Positions 17,491 to 26,853 are shown, numbered from the stretch's first letter. The stretch is 40,997 nucleotides of DNA from MGR-bin208 sp043779285 (GCA_043779285.1 JAYWEL010000138.1:1-40997); one strand, 5' to 3'. Made by a program: numbers and translations. Notes: generated from the letters alone by a model not told the origin.

Positions 17491-17508
17491 CAATTCTAAA
17501 TCATATAT

Positions 17509-18924
17509 ATGTTTATAAAGCAATTATATACCAGCTGTCTCAGTGAAGCAGCTTATTATGTAGAAAGTAATGGGGAAGCTATAATCATCGATCCCTTGAG
17601 AGATATTGAGGAATATATCGAATTGGCAGAGCAGCGTAATACCCGTATCAAATACATTTTTGAAACACATTTTCACGCCGATTTTGTGAGTGGCCACCTC
17701 GATCTTGCTAAAGCAACCGGAGCTCCAATTATTTATGGACCGGAAACGGAAACTAAATTACCGGTGCAGATTGCAAAAAATTATGACGTATACACGATTG
17801 GCGATATATCTATCACCGTCTTGCATACACCGGGGCATACATTGGAATCGACTTGCTATTTATTAAAAGATAAAACGGGTAGAAATCATTGCATATTTAC
17901 AGGCGATACCTTATTTGTAGGGGATGTAGGACGACCAGATTTGGCGCAGAAAGGAAACGATTTAACCATGAATGAACTGGCGGGTATGCTCTATGAAAGT
18001 CTGCAAAAAAATATTATTCCTTTAGCTGATGATGTAATTGTTTATCCGGCACATGGACCCGGAAGTTCCTGTGGTAAAAATCTTGGACCTGAAACTTTTA
18101 GTACGATCGGTGAAGAAAAAAAATCCAATTATGCGCTAAAAGCAAAATCCAAAGAGGCATTTATAAAAGCCGTAACCGATGGAATGACAGAACCTCCTAT
18201 CTATTTCCCGATTAATGTAAAAATTAATAAAGAAGGATATGACAGTATTGATTCTGTTTTAGAAAAAGGAATGAAGGCTTTATCAATTGACGAGTTTAAA
18301 AACCTTCGGGATAATGAAAATGCAATTATTTTGGATACCAGAAACTCAACTGAGTTTACATCAGGTTTTGTTCCAGAATCCATAAGTATCGGTTTGGATG
18401 GCCGGTTTGCAGAATGGGCAGGCAGTCTTTTACCGTTTAATCAAACTATCATTTTAGTAACAGAACCAGGTAAAGAAAAAGAATCCATTATTCGATTAGC
18501 CAGGGTAGGATTTGATAAAATGAACGGTTATTTAGCAGGTGGATTTGAAGCCTGGGAAACCAACGGTGAAACCGTGGACTTGATCATAGATGTGGAAGTG
18601 GATGAATTAGCTATGGACATACCTTTTGATAACAAGTTGGTGATTCTGGATGTTAGAAGAGCTTTAGAATTTGCAGAAGGCCATATTAAAGAAGCCGTTA
18701 ATCTTCCGCTGAATGATTTAACCGACCCTGCGAATATGACCAATATTGAAGATGAACAAAACCTATATATCCAATGTGGAGGCGGGTATCGTAGTGTAAT
18801 TGCCTCTTCTATACTAAAAAGAAACGGCTACCATAATTTAAGAAATGTACTGGGAGGCTGGGCAAAAATTAAAGAGTTGAAAGGTAAATTCAAGATTGAA
18901 AAAGAAAAAGCTGTTCTCAATTAA
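17509..18924 (+). CDS. MBL-fold hydrolase with two rhodanese domains (persulfide dioxygenase-like)
   Basis: A 471-aa cytosolic protein, likely in sulfane-sulfur handling. The N-terminal metallo-beta-lactamase domain has THFHADFVSGH (~53-63), HTPGHT (~105), FTGDTLFVGDVGRPDL (~128) and the final PAHGPGSSCG, as in ETHE1-like persulfide dioxygenases. Two rhodanese domains follow. The first (~265-345) has VTEPGKE where the active-site loop should be and lacks the Cys. The second (~370-460) has an intact active-site Cys in IQCGGGYRS. The pattern of one inactive and one active rhodanese is usual for double-rhodanese proteins. It has its own promoter and a strong bidirectional terminator. ATG 17509 starts the conserved MFIKQLYTSCLSEAAY. 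Confidence 0.9.
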   Translation: MFIKQLYTSCLSEAAYYVESNGEAIIIDPLRDIEEYIELAEQRNTRIKYIFETHFHADFVSGHLDLAKATGAPIIYGPETETKLPVQIAKNYDVYTIGDISITVLHTPGHTLESTCYLLKDKTGRNHCIFTGDTLFVGDVGRPDLAQKGNDLTMNELAGMLYESLQKNIIPLADDVIVYPAHGPGSSCGKNLGPETFSTIGEEKKSNYALKAKSKEAFIKAVTDGMTEPPIYFPINVKINKEGYDSIDSVLEKGMKALSIDEFKNLRDNENAIILDTRNSTEFTSGFVPESISIGLDGRFAEWAGSLLPFNQTIILVTEPGKEKESIIRLARVGFDKMNGYLAGGFEAWETNGETVDLIIDVEVDELAMDIPFDNKLVILDVRRALEFAEGHIKEAVNLPLNDLTDPANMTNIEDEQNLYIQCGGGYRSVIASSILKRNGYHNLRNVLGGWAKIKELKGKFKIEKEKAVLN

Positions 18925-18929
18925 AAAAC

Positions 18930-18958
18930 AAAACCCCAATCAGGCTGATTGGGGTTTT
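18930..18958. terminator. Bidirectional terminator
   Basis: A perfect inverted repeat, AAACCCCAATCAG (18931-18943) with its complement at 18945-18957, flanked by A-rich sequence on one side and TTTT on the other. It lies between the convergent MBL and LpxL-like genes and can serve both. Confidence 0.92.
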
Positions 18959-18960
18959 AG

Positions 18961-19839
18961 TTATTTATACATTCCATATTCTTCTTTCCATTCATGTTTC
19001 CATCGACGGTGGGTCCAAAGCCAGTTCTCCGGATTCTTACGAATAGTAGATTCCAGGTATCTGGAAAATCTTTTTGTCAATTCACCCTGTTTTGTTTCTG
19101 TAGGATTTTCTTCTTCCAAATGAATATTTACATGATAATAACCACGACGAGGTTTACTGATACTCGTAAAAACAACGAGGGCATTATTTCGTTTTGCTCC
19201 CCGTTCCGGACCGGTTACAAAAGCAGTTGGACGGTCGAAAAAAATCACCCAGTTTGCATTAGTTGCCGTTGCAGGATTCTGATCTGCCGCAAGACCCAGT
19301 AAAAACTGTGTGTCCTTATACTTCTCAAACTCCTGTTGCATATTGGTTGCCTTCAATAATATAGTTCCATATTTAGATCGTTGTGCAATCATCAACCGTT
19401 CAAATATCTTATTTCCCAATGGCATATAAACTGCCAGAAATGAAAACCTGGTATTTTTTGCAAAAGCTGCATTACACCATTCCCAGTTGAAATGATGCCC
19501 CAGGTGCATTTGCACATTTCTTCCCGAATCGTATAATTTATTTACAACCTCCCAATCACCGCTAACTCTTTTTTCCAAATATTTTTCCGAAACGGATAAC
19601 ATCTTAATTGTTTCTACCAAAGTATCCGTCAGATTAAGATAGAATTTCCGGGCAATTTCTGTTTTTTCTTTTTCGGTTTTTTCCGGAAATGCCAAACTCA
19701 GATTATCCATGGCTACCTGTCGCCGGTATTTGAATACATGAAAAAAAAGGAAACATATAAAATCACTCAGTACATGCAAGATGCGCATTGGTAGAAGGGA
19801 AATAAGAAATAATAAACCGTAAACGATATAATACATCAT
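18961..19839 (-). CDS. LpxL/HtrB-like lipid A acyltransferase family protein
   Basis: A 292-aa inner-membrane acyltransferase of the lauroyl/myristoyl lipid A type. A hydrophobic N-terminal anchor (~1-35) precedes the block LGHHFNWEW (~118-126), which carries the H-x4-E catalytic motif. LAADQNP (~181) and the FFDRPTAFVTGPE block (~197-209) are further family landmarks. The C-terminus WLWTHRRWK is typical of the family. It is probably the last gene of a minus-strand operon, with a 73-bp gap after nadB. The acceptor could be lipid A or another membrane lipid; Bacteroidota often carry several such proteins. Confidence 0.85.
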   Translation of the reverse strand: MMYYIVYGLLFLISLLPMRILHVLSDFICFLFFHVFKYRRQVAMDNLSLAFPEKTEKEKTEIARKFYLNLTDTLVETIKMLSVSEKYLEKRVSGDWEVVNKLYDSGRNVQMHLGHHFNWEWCNAAFAKNTRFSFLAVYMPLGNKIFERLMIAQRSKYGTILLKATNMQQEFEKYKDTQFLLGLAADQNPATATNANWVIFFDRPTAFVTGPERGAKRNNALVVFTSISKPRRGYYHVNIHLEEENPTETKQGELTKRFSRYLESTIRKNPENWLWTHRRWKHEWKEEYGMYK

Positions 19840-19912
19840 GGAAATTCTGCTTTGCTAATGAAATTTTTTTGGCTAAAAACGAAGACCAAAGATAACGCTA
19901 TACTAAAAACCT

Positions 19913-21547
19913 TTACAGCACTACATTTTGCACAATTTCATTTTTGTGCAAATAGTCGGTATTGTAATGTAAACCCCTGCTTTCTTTGCGGAAGCTGGCT
20001 CCTTTTACAATCAGGTATCCAACAGTGATCATATTTCGAAGCTCCAGTAATTGTGGCGAAACAGAGGTATTTCGGTACAACTCTTCTGTTTCTTCCCAAA
20101 GCAGATCAAGCCTGCGCATGGCTCTTTGCAAACGCACATCATTGCGAACAATACCCACATAATCACTCATCAGTAACTGTAGTTCCTTTAGGCTTTGTGT
20201 AATCAAAATCATTTCCTTGGGTTCTGATGTGCCTTGGGCATTCCACTCAGGAATTGAATTACTTAAATGATCAAATACAGCATCGGCAGCCGCATCCTTA
20301 TTTTTCAATTTTACTGATGCATCCAAAAAACAGCGATGTGCAAACACAATCGCTTCAAGCAAAGAATTACTTGCTAAACGGTTAGCCCCATGCAAACCCG
20401 TACTGGCCACTTCACCACAAGTATACAAGTTGAGGATAGAACTTTGTCCCCACGCATTGGTTTTTATACCTCCGCAACTGTAATGTGCAGCCGGTGCAAC
20501 AGGAATCATCTGGTTAAAAATGTTGATTCCGATAGATGTACATTTTTCATAAATATTGGGGAAATGTTCCATGAATTTTTGCTGATCCATATGCCTGCAA
20601 TCGAGCCATACATGCTCAGCTCCGGCAATTTTCATTTCGTTATCAATAGCCCTTGCAACAATATCTCTTGCAGCCAGGTCTTTTCGCTCATCATATTTTT
20701 CCATGAAAGCTTCGCCCTTGTGGTTCCGTAATATTCCTCCATCACCCCTAACCGCTTCAGTGATTAAAAATGATTGTCCTTTAATGCGGGGTTCAAATAA
20801 AGCGGTAGGATGAAACTGAACAAATTCCATATTTTCTATCCGTCCTTTTGCACGGTATATCATGGCCACCCCATCACCCGTAGCAATGGAAGGGTTGGTA
20901 CTTGTTCTGTAAATTTGTCCAATACCACCAGTAGCCATCATCGTTATATTGGAAATAATCTTTTCAATTTTATTTGTTTTCAGATTCAACAAATACACAC
21001 CGAAACAAGCCACATCGGGTGTGGATTTTGTAACCAGATAACCTAAATGGTGTTGGGTAATAATATCGATGATAAAACAGTGATCAATGATCTGAATATT
21101 TGAAAATTTATGAACAGAATCTAATAAAGCTCTTTCAATTTCTTTACCAGTAACATCCTTAAAATGAAGAATCCGGTTTTCAGAATGCCCCCCCTCTTTA
21201 CCCAATTTATAATCCCCATCCTGGGCAATATCGAAATGGGTTCCCCAATCAATCAGTTCCCGAAGTCTTTCCGGTCCTTCTTTCACAACTAATTCAACAA
21301 TAGATGGGTTGCAAAGTCCATCTCCGGAATTCAAGGTATCCGCTATATGTTTTTCAAAACTATCATTGCTTAAATCATTCACTACCGCCAAACCACCTTG
21401 TGCATATTTGGTATTGGTTTCATCGGCGGTGGTTTTGGTGATAATGAGTACTTTTTTATCCGGAAATTCTTTTGCGCATTTTAAAGCAAAAGCTAGTCCG
21501 GCTATACCTGATCCGATAACAAGAAAATCGGTTTTATCCATGTTCAT
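19913..21547 (-). CDS. nadB: L-aspartate oxidase
   Basis: A flavoenzyme that oxidises L-aspartate to iminoaspartate, the first step of de novo NAD synthesis; cytosolic. 544 aa. FAD motif GSGIAGLAFALKCA (~12-25), TKYAQGGLAVV (~46-56), HSENRILHFKDVTG (~120-133), EFVQFHPTAL (~235), the active-site Arg region EAVRGDGG (~262), HYSCGGIKTN (~347-356) and GEVASTGLHGANRLASNSLLE (~368-388) are all present. Its ATG overlaps the stop of the YhhN gene (ATGA), indicating translational coupling. nadA and nadC are not in the window. A second ATG at codon 3 is possible. Confidence 0.95.
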   Translation of the reverse strand: MNMDKTDFLVIGSGIAGLAFALKCAKEFPDKKVLIITKTTADETNTKYAQGGLAVVNDLSNDSFEKHIADTLNSGDGLCNPSIVELVVKEGPERLRELIDWGTHFDIAQDGDYKLGKEGGHSENRILHFKDVTGKEIERALLDSVHKFSNIQIIDHCFIIDIITQHHLGYLVTKSTPDVACFGVYLLNLKTNKIEKIISNITMMATGGIGQIYRTSTNPSIATGDGVAMIYRAKGRIENMEFVQFHPTALFEPRIKGQSFLITEAVRGDGGILRNHKGEAFMEKYDERKDLAARDIVARAIDNEMKIAGAEHVWLDCRHMDQQKFMEHFPNIYEKCTSIGINIFNQMIPVAPAAHYSCGGIKTNAWGQSSILNLYTCGEVASTGLHGANRLASNSLLEAIVFAHRCFLDASVKLKNKDAAADAVFDHLSNSIPEWNAQGTSEPKEMILITQSLKELQLLMSDYVGIVRNDVRLQRAMRRLDLLWEETEELYRNTSVSPQLLELRNMITVGYLIVKGASFRKESRGLHYNTDYLHKNEIVQNVVL

Positions 21548-22230
21548 GATGATTTAGTATCTGAAGAAGCAAAATAGGAAATGGCTCCTTTTACAATAAA
21601 AAACTGTGCTAATCCATAGGTCAGGATGATTGACAATCCAGCCATTGGAAACGAACTGTAAAATTTATTGATGGCCAACAATGCATCTGAACTAACAAAT
21701 AACAATGCTCCTAAAGCAAATAATTTTCCGGCCGATCGATTGCTGATTTTAAGCATGTGCAAAGCAAGTAACAGCATAAAACTTATTACGATTCCATAGA
21801 TTCTCACGGGCAGTTTCAACGAACCCAAATATGGCTCTAGGATATACATGAGTGTAAAATAAAAAATTACGACCGGGATCAATAAATATACACTGCCGGC
21901 TATGGATTGTGACAAACGAATACGGTGGAAATAGTACACATAAAATAAATGTGCTATCAGAAAAGATATTAATCCAAAAATAAAAAACATGGAATTTTTT
22001 GATTCAAACATCAATAACACATCCCCCATCCAGGAAAATATCAGTGCATAAACAATCAGGGGTTTCAGACTATGCGCAATTGAATTTGTGGCTGTTAAAA
22101 AATAAGCAATCAGGGAAAGAATGATCAATGGTTTGAAAATGAATTTCAACATGTCCAAATTGAACTGAACAGCAACCAGCTCAACAATGAGTACAAAAGC
22201 AAAAAAAATTAAGCAGTATTTTTTTTTCAT
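21544..22230 (-). CDS. YhhN/TMEM86-family membrane protein (lysoplasmalogenase-like)
   Basis: A 228-aa integral membrane protein with about eight hydrophobic helices. The family hydrolyses the vinyl-ether bond of lysoplasmalogens in animals; the bacterial role is less clear. Typical features: FSWMGDVLLMF (about 78 residues in) and SSDALLAINKF near the C-terminus, both carrying the conserved Asp residues. The reading frame extends upstream to 22287, but that adds 19 residues overlapping the end of ispG; the ATG at 22230 (MKKKYCLIFF) begins directly with the first helix and is preferred. The stop overlaps the nadB start. Confidence 0.82.
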   Translation of the reverse strand: MKKKYCLIFFAFVLIVELVAVQFNLDMLKFIFKPLIILSLIAYFLTATNSIAHSLKPLIVYALIFSWMGDVLLMFESKNSMFFIFGLISFLIAHLFYVYYFHRIRLSQSIAGSVYLLIPVVIFYFTLMYILEPYLGSLKLPVRIYGIVISFMLLLALHMLKISNRSAGKLFALGALLFVSSDALLAINKFYSSFPMAGLSIILTYGLAQFFIVKGAISYFASSDTKSS

Positions 22231-22264
22231 GAAATGATATTTGTAAATCCAAACTAATAAACAA

Positions 22265-24316
22265 TTATGGTTCAACCCACGCCTCATTATCTTTTAAAAT
22301 CTGAATCAGCTCTTCCACAGCTACATCACTGTTCACATTTTTCTTAACTACTTCTTTCCCTTTATATAAAGTAATTTTTCCCGGACCGCTTCCTACATAC
22401 CCAAAATCCGCATCGGCCATTTCACCGGGACCATTGACAATACAACCCATGATCGCAATTTTCAATCCTTTTAAATGATTGGTTACCGATCTGATTTTAT
22501 TGGTCGTTTCCTGAAGATCAAACAATGTTCTTCCACAGGAAGGACAGGAAATATATTCTGTTTTTGAGATACGGGTTCTGGTTGCCTGCAAAATATTAAA
22601 GGCTGTATTATTGATAAACTGTTCAACGGTTTTATTACTTACATAATTTCTGCCGGCTGCATTCTTGAAGCTGGCTGATTGTTTTGCATAACTATCCCCT
22701 GTCATTCCAAAACAAATTCCATCACCAAAACCATCGAGTAATAATGATCCTGCTTCCGTAGCAAAATGAATGAGATGCTCATCCGTTGTTGTCCAATTAC
22801 TATCTACAATGGTAATAACAGGGTTTTTAATTTTTCTCGTTTCCAATTCAATATACATTCGTCGAACAGCAGCCATAGAATCCTCATGCATACTACTCAA
22901 ACACAATACAACCGTAGGGTCATTGGCCAATTTATCCAGATACAGGAAGTCATTGACGGGAATGTCATCACTGAAACAATCAAGCATCACAAAATTCATT
23001 CGCTGGCTTTTTTCAATAGCTTGTACATAGCCACTATCCTGGAATATCGGGAAATATGTATTCAACCGGTCTTCAGCACACTCTGCAGGTTTGCTTATCG
23101 CCTCACTCCATGAATCCGGATAGACAATTACTTTTAATGTTCCCGGAAGATTAAAATCAAGTAGCTGATTTCCGGTAAAAATAAAATCAGCCGCCGCATC
23201 ACCGATAGACCATTTATCGGTCATTCCATCATATATATAACCAACACTTTCCAAGTTGGATGCGTTGATCTTTTTAATTTTACTCAAATCGGCAATCACA
23301 ACCGGAACATGTTTATCGCCAATAATGTCTATAGCGATACTTTCTCTGCGTACATAATCAAAAGGAGAATAAGGCAATTGAATTATATCAGGAATCTGAG
23401 CAGATTTAATAACCTCTTTTTTTGAATGATATCTTTTTACAAGATCCTTACAAACAGGAATTTCAAATTCGGGATCTTCGGTTAATGAAACCCGGATAGT
23501 ATCGCCGATGCCATCTTCGAGTAAGGCGCCAATACCCACGGCACTTTTTATTCGGCCATCTTCTCCATCTCCCGCTTCCGTTACTCCCAAATGTAATGGA
23601 TAACATTCATTGAATTCTTCCCACATGGTTTTTACAAGCAACCGATAAGCCTGCACCATCACCAATGGATTGCTCGACTTCATACTGAGTAAAATATTGT
23701 GATAGGATTCATCCCTTGCTATGCGTAAAAACTCCATGGCACTTTCAACCATACCGATAGCCGTATCGCCATACCGGCTCATGATGCGATCGCTTAATGA
23801 TCCATGGTTTGTACCAATACGCATGGCGGTACCATGTTCTTTACAGATTTTGATTAATGGAACAAATCGGTTTCTGATCCGGTCAATTTCTTCTTTGTAT
23901 GATGAATCGGAATATTCTTTTACTTCAAACTTTTTTTTGTCGACATAATTACCCGGATTGATCCGCACTTTTTCTACAATTCTTGCTGCAATTTCTGCGG
24001 CATTGGGTGTAAAGTGAATATCGGCCACCAATGGCGTTTCATATCCTCTTTTGAGCAATTCCTTTTTTATGTTGAATAAATTCTCTGCCTCATTTTTAGA
24101 TGGGGCGGTAATTCGTATCAGCTCTGCACCTGCTTCAATACAACGGATGGATTGCTCAACGGTTGCCATGGTATCCATGGTATCGGTTGTGGTCATAGTT
24201 TGTATACGAATTGGATGAAAATTTCCGAGCAATAGATTACCAATTCGAACTTCCTTTGTGGCAAGCCGTTTATAACCAGTCATCGATTCGCAATAAAATT
24301 TCAATGCTTCATCCAT
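22265..24316 (-). CDS. ispG: 4-hydroxy-3-methylbut-2-enyl diphosphate synthase, long form
   Basis: An iron-sulfur enzyme of the MEP isoprenoid pathway that converts MEcPP to HMBPP. It is 683 aa against ~370 in E. coli: the extra central domain (~300-550) is the form known in Bacteroidota, Chlamydia and plants. The N-terminal TIM barrel holds VRINPGN (~118) and GTNHGSLS (~168). The C-terminal cluster domain has the pair of cysteines in CPSCGRTL (~587-590) and the third in GCIVNGPGE (~624) with its Glu ligand. It starts 9 bp after the beta-lactamase stop, so the two share a message. Product flux supports undecaprenyl and quinone synthesis. Confidence 0.95.
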   Translation of the reverse strand: MDEALKFYCESMTGYKRLATKEVRIGNLLLGNFHPIRIQTMTTTDTMDTMATVEQSIRCIEAGAELIRITAPSKNEAENLFNIKKELLKRGYETPLVADIHFTPNAAEIAARIVEKVRINPGNYVDKKKFEVKEYSDSSYKEEIDRIRNRFVPLIKICKEHGTAMRIGTNHGSLSDRIMSRYGDTAIGMVESAMEFLRIARDESYHNILLSMKSSNPLVMVQAYRLLVKTMWEEFNECYPLHLGVTEAGDGEDGRIKSAVGIGALLEDGIGDTIRVSLTEDPEFEIPVCKDLVKRYHSKKEVIKSAQIPDIIQLPYSPFDYVRRESIAIDIIGDKHVPVVIADLSKIKKINASNLESVGYIYDGMTDKWSIGDAAADFIFTGNQLLDFNLPGTLKVIVYPDSWSEAISKPAECAEDRLNTYFPIFQDSGYVQAIEKSQRMNFVMLDCFSDDIPVNDFLYLDKLANDPTVVLCLSSMHEDSMAAVRRMYIELETRKIKNPVITIVDSNWTTTDEHLIHFATEAGSLLLDGFGDGICFGMTGDSYAKQSASFKNAAGRNYVSNKTVEQFINNTAFNILQATRTRISKTEYISCPSCGRTLFDLQETTNKIRSVTNHLKGLKIAIMGCIVNGPGEMADADFGYVGSGPGKITLYKGKEVVKKNVNSDVAVEELIQILKDNEAWVEP

Positions 24317-24325
24317 AAATTTCGC

Positions 24326-25135
24326 CTATAGTTTTCCTTCAAAAAAACCTTTTTTCTTCAAAATAGATTTAAGTATTGTTATGCCTTGCCTGCCCGATGA
24401 AATGGAAAGATCATCTGATTCAAAATTTAAAACAAAGAAATAAGGATGCCTGTTTTCTTCAATCCATCCAACAACCCAGATTAATATTTTTCCAGTTTCG
24501 GTTAATGCTGTTCCAGTTTTATAACTCAGTTTATAATTGGCATTATCTTCAAAAAGCATGGCTCGTTTTACAATCTCCTGATTCAATTTAAAAAAGGGCA
24601 ATTCGTTGAAATATAATTTTTTTACCAATCCCAATTGTTCATCGGGTTTAATTTTTAATGAATTATCCAGCCAGAAAGAATCCCCTGGCCCGCCTATTTT
24701 TTTATTCCCATATGCCAATGTATCCAACCATGTTTGCATGGTTTGTTTTCCAATCCGTCGTGCAACCTCCTGATAGTATGGAACTGAGGAAACCCGAAAA
24801 GCTTCATACATTGTAAGATCTTTATTCCATGCCGGAACAGATCTTTCAACTCCGTCCCATTTTATCTGCATACTGTCATTGGTAATATTGCCAGTTTGTA
24901 AGCCTATCAAAGAGTTTACAATCTTAAATGTAGAGGCTGGTGAAAAGCTACTATCTCTGAATCGGGATAAATTATAAACCGAAAATTTTCCGTTCATATT
25001 ATTCAGCATGGCAAAACAACCGTCCACATTATTTGATTTGAATATGGTTTCGGGAGAACTATCTGTTTCCACATTATTGGGAGAACAGGAAATAATTAGA
25101 AAGGACAATAACACCCAGCAATAACACTTCTTCAT
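24326..25135 (-). CDS. Class D (OXA-type) beta-lactamase-like lipoprotein
   Basis: A serine hydrolase, 269 aa from the preferred start. The lipobox LIISC places the lipidated Cys at residue 17. Class D motifs are all present in order: STFK (catalytic Ser68, Lys71), SSV (116-118), YGN (142-144), the FWLDNSLKI tryptophan (~155), KTG (206-208) and the VGWIE strand. It therefore looks catalytically intact, though its substrate spectrum cannot be read from sequence. The frame is open to 25180, but a perfect TACCTTTG box at 25153-25160 lies inside that extension, so the ATG at 25135 is the start. It is the first gene of the operon with ispG, YhhN, nadB and the LpxL-like gene. A cell-wall role other than drug hydrolysis is possible. 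Confidence 0.88.
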   Translation of the reverse strand: MKKCYCWVLLSFLIISCSPNNVETDSSPETIFKSNNVDGCFAMLNNMNGKFSVYNLSRFRDSSFSPASTFKIVNSLIGLQTGNITNDSMQIKWDGVERSVPAWNKDLTMYEAFRVSSVPYYQEVARRIGKQTMQTWLDTLAYGNKKIGGPGDSFWLDNSLKIKPDEQLGLVKKLYFNELPFFKLNQEIVKRAMLFEDNANYKLSYKTGTALTETGKILIWVVGWIEENRHPYFFVLNFESDDLSISSGRQGITILKSILKKKGFFEGKL

Positions 25136-25152
25136 TTTAAAACGGATTTGAA

Positions 25153-25160
25153 CAAAGGTA
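25153..25160 (-). promoter_or_regulatory. Promoter of the beta-lactamase-ispG operon
   Basis: TACCTTTG (perfect TAnnTTTG) on the minus strand, with a TTTG about 17 nt further upstream as a -33 element. It is 17 nt before the ATG at 25135 and decides that start over the longer frame. Confidence 0.65.
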
Positions 25161-25203
25161 AGGTTGATAGAGGCAATCAAATGAATGGTATTTCATTTAA
25201 ATG

Positions 25204-25236
25204 AAAAAAGCATTATCCGTTACGATAATGCTTTTT
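25204..25236 (-). terminator. Terminator after the small lipoprotein gene
   Basis: A perfect 13-bp stem (25205-25217 with 25224-25236, left arm AAAAAGCATTATC) and a 6-nt loop. On the minus strand it ends in a T-run and sits 24 bp after the stop of the 42-aa lipoprotein. Confidence 0.85.
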
Positions 25237-25259
25237 ACTAAATTTCAAATCAGAGATCT

Positions 25260-25388
25260 TTACAGATAAATACCATTTTTCATTTTATAATGTTTGGTAC
25301 CCTGACAATCTTTTTTAGAAGCTGAGCAAGAGGTAATCATCACAGAGAACATTGCAACAGCACAAAGGCTTAATAATAACTTCTTCAT
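25260..25388 (-). CDS. Small lipoprotein, 42 aa
   Basis: A short reading frame: start ATG at 25386-25388, stop TAA at 25260-25262. It begins MKKLLLSLCAVAMF, continues as a hydrophobic signal and reaches a lipobox-like ITSC at residues ~18-21. The mature part is only ~22 residues, polar and basic (SASKKDCQGTK, then a short tail with HYKMKNG), with one further Cys. A clean terminator follows, so it is an independent transcription unit. I do not recognise the family. The combination of signal, Cys and terminator makes it a credible gene despite its size. Confidence 0.72.
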   Translation of the reverse strand: MKKLLLSLCAVAMFSVMITSCSASKKDCQGTKHYKMKNGIYL

Positions 25389-25665
25389 AACTACAATTTT
25401 TTAATTAAATAATGTAGAAATTCAGAGGATTGGTACGTTAGCCGTTCAAAAGGTTTGGATATTTAGTAAATTTTAAAATACCATCGCAAGACAGTATTTC
25501 ATAATACTAAACGCAGTTTTTTGTCAAAATGATATGTGCAGCAGAAAATAAAATACTTTCGCCTTCACCTTACTCATTTACAATATCTTACACATTATTT
25601 TAATTTACACAACAAACCAAAATACCGGGATAAAGCAGGCACATTGATAAAAAAATCAACTCATA

Positions 25666-26853
25666 TCATTTAATCACATCCAATTCCTTACCAATTTTAG
25701 AAAAGGCTTCTATCGCTTTATCCAAATGTTTTTGCTCATGGGCTGCACTTATCTGAACCCGGATTCTGGCCTGTCCTTTTGGAACAACGGGGAAAAAGAA
25801 ACCAATTACATAAATACCTTCATCCAATAATTTAGCTGCAAAATTTTGAGCCAACACGGCATCGTATAACATGATAGGAACTATCGGATGTTCTCCCGGT
25901 TTGATATCGAAACCTGCTTCCGCCATTTTCTTCCGGAAATATTTTGTATTAAACTCCAGTTTATCTCTTAATTCGGTTGTTTCCGAAAGCATGTCCAACA
26001 CGGCAATGGATGCCCCAACAATACTGGGAGCAAGTGTATTACTAAAAAGATACGGTCTTGATCTTTGCCGAAGTATTTCAATAATTTCTTTTCTTCCACT
26101 GGTAAATCCTCCACTTGCACCGCCCAATGCTTTGCCTAAAGTACCGGTTATGATATCGATTCTGCCCATTACACCACGGTACTCATGCGTACCCCTTCCT
26201 GTTTTGCCCAAAAAACCGCTGCTGTGGCATTCATCAATCATCACAATGGCATCGTAATTATCGGCCAGTTCACAAATTTTATCCAGTTGCGCAATGGTGC
26301 CATCCATACTAAACGAACCATCGGTTACAATAATCCTGCTTCGACAATCTGCTGATGCTTTTAGTTGAGTTTCCAAGTCTTCCATATTATTATGTTCGTA
26401 CCTGAATCGTTTGGCCTTACATAATCTAACCCCATCAATTATGGATGCATGGTTCAATGCATCCGAAATAATAGCATCTTCTTCATTAAAAAGCGGTTCA
26501 AATACACCTCCGTTGGCATCAAAAGCGGCAGCATATAATATGGTATCTTCCATACCCAGAAAAGCAGAAATTTTCTGTTCCAATTCTTTGTGAATATCCT
26601 GTGTGCCACAAATGAACCGTACACTGCTCATACCATATCCATGGTCTTCAATTGCTTTTATTGCCGCATCAATAACTTTGGGATGTGAGGACAACCCGAG
26701 ATAATTATTGGCACAAAAATTCAAGACAGTTTTTCCAGCCACCTTAATTTCCGCACCCTGATGGCCGGTAATAATCCGCTCTGTTTTATATAAACCCGAA
26801 CTCTGAATTTCTTCAACTTCCTTACCAATTCTTTGTACAAATTTTTCGTTCAT
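25666..26853 (-). CDS. kbl: Glycine C-acetyltransferase (2-amino-3-ketobutyrate CoA ligase)
   Basis: A PLP enzyme of the alpha-oxoamine synthase family that cleaves 2-amino-3-ketobutyrate with CoA to glycine and acetyl-CoA in threonine breakdown. 395 aa, as expected. CANNYLGLSSHP (~47-58), GYGMSSVRFICGTQ (~73-86), DALNHASIIDG (~131-141), the PLP-contacting DECHSSGFLG (~206-215), and the PLP lysine in TGTLGKALGG (~235-244) are all present. These words fit Kbl better than 8-amino-7-oxononanoate or serine palmitoyl enzymes. The partner gene tdh is not in the window. Start ATG 26853, with a TATATTTG box about 20 bp upstream. Confidence 0.92.
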   Translation of the reverse strand: MNEKFVQRIGKEVEEIQSSGLYKTERIITGHQGAEIKVAGKTVLNFCANNYLGLSSHPKVIDAAIKAIEDHGYGMSSVRFICGTQDIHKELEQKISAFLGMEDTILYAAAFDANGGVFEPLFNEEDAIISDALNHASIIDGVRLCKAKRFRYEHNNMEDLETQLKASADCRSRIIVTDGSFSMDGTIAQLDKICELADNYDAIVMIDECHSSGFLGKTGRGTHEYRGVMGRIDIITGTLGKALGGASGGFTSGRKEIIEILRQRSRPYLFSNTLAPSIVGASIAVLDMLSETTELRDKLEFNTKYFRKKMAEAGFDIKPGEHPIVPIMLYDAVLAQNFAAKLLDEGIYVIGFFFPVVPKGQARIRVQISAAHEQKHLDKAIEAFSKIGKELDVIK

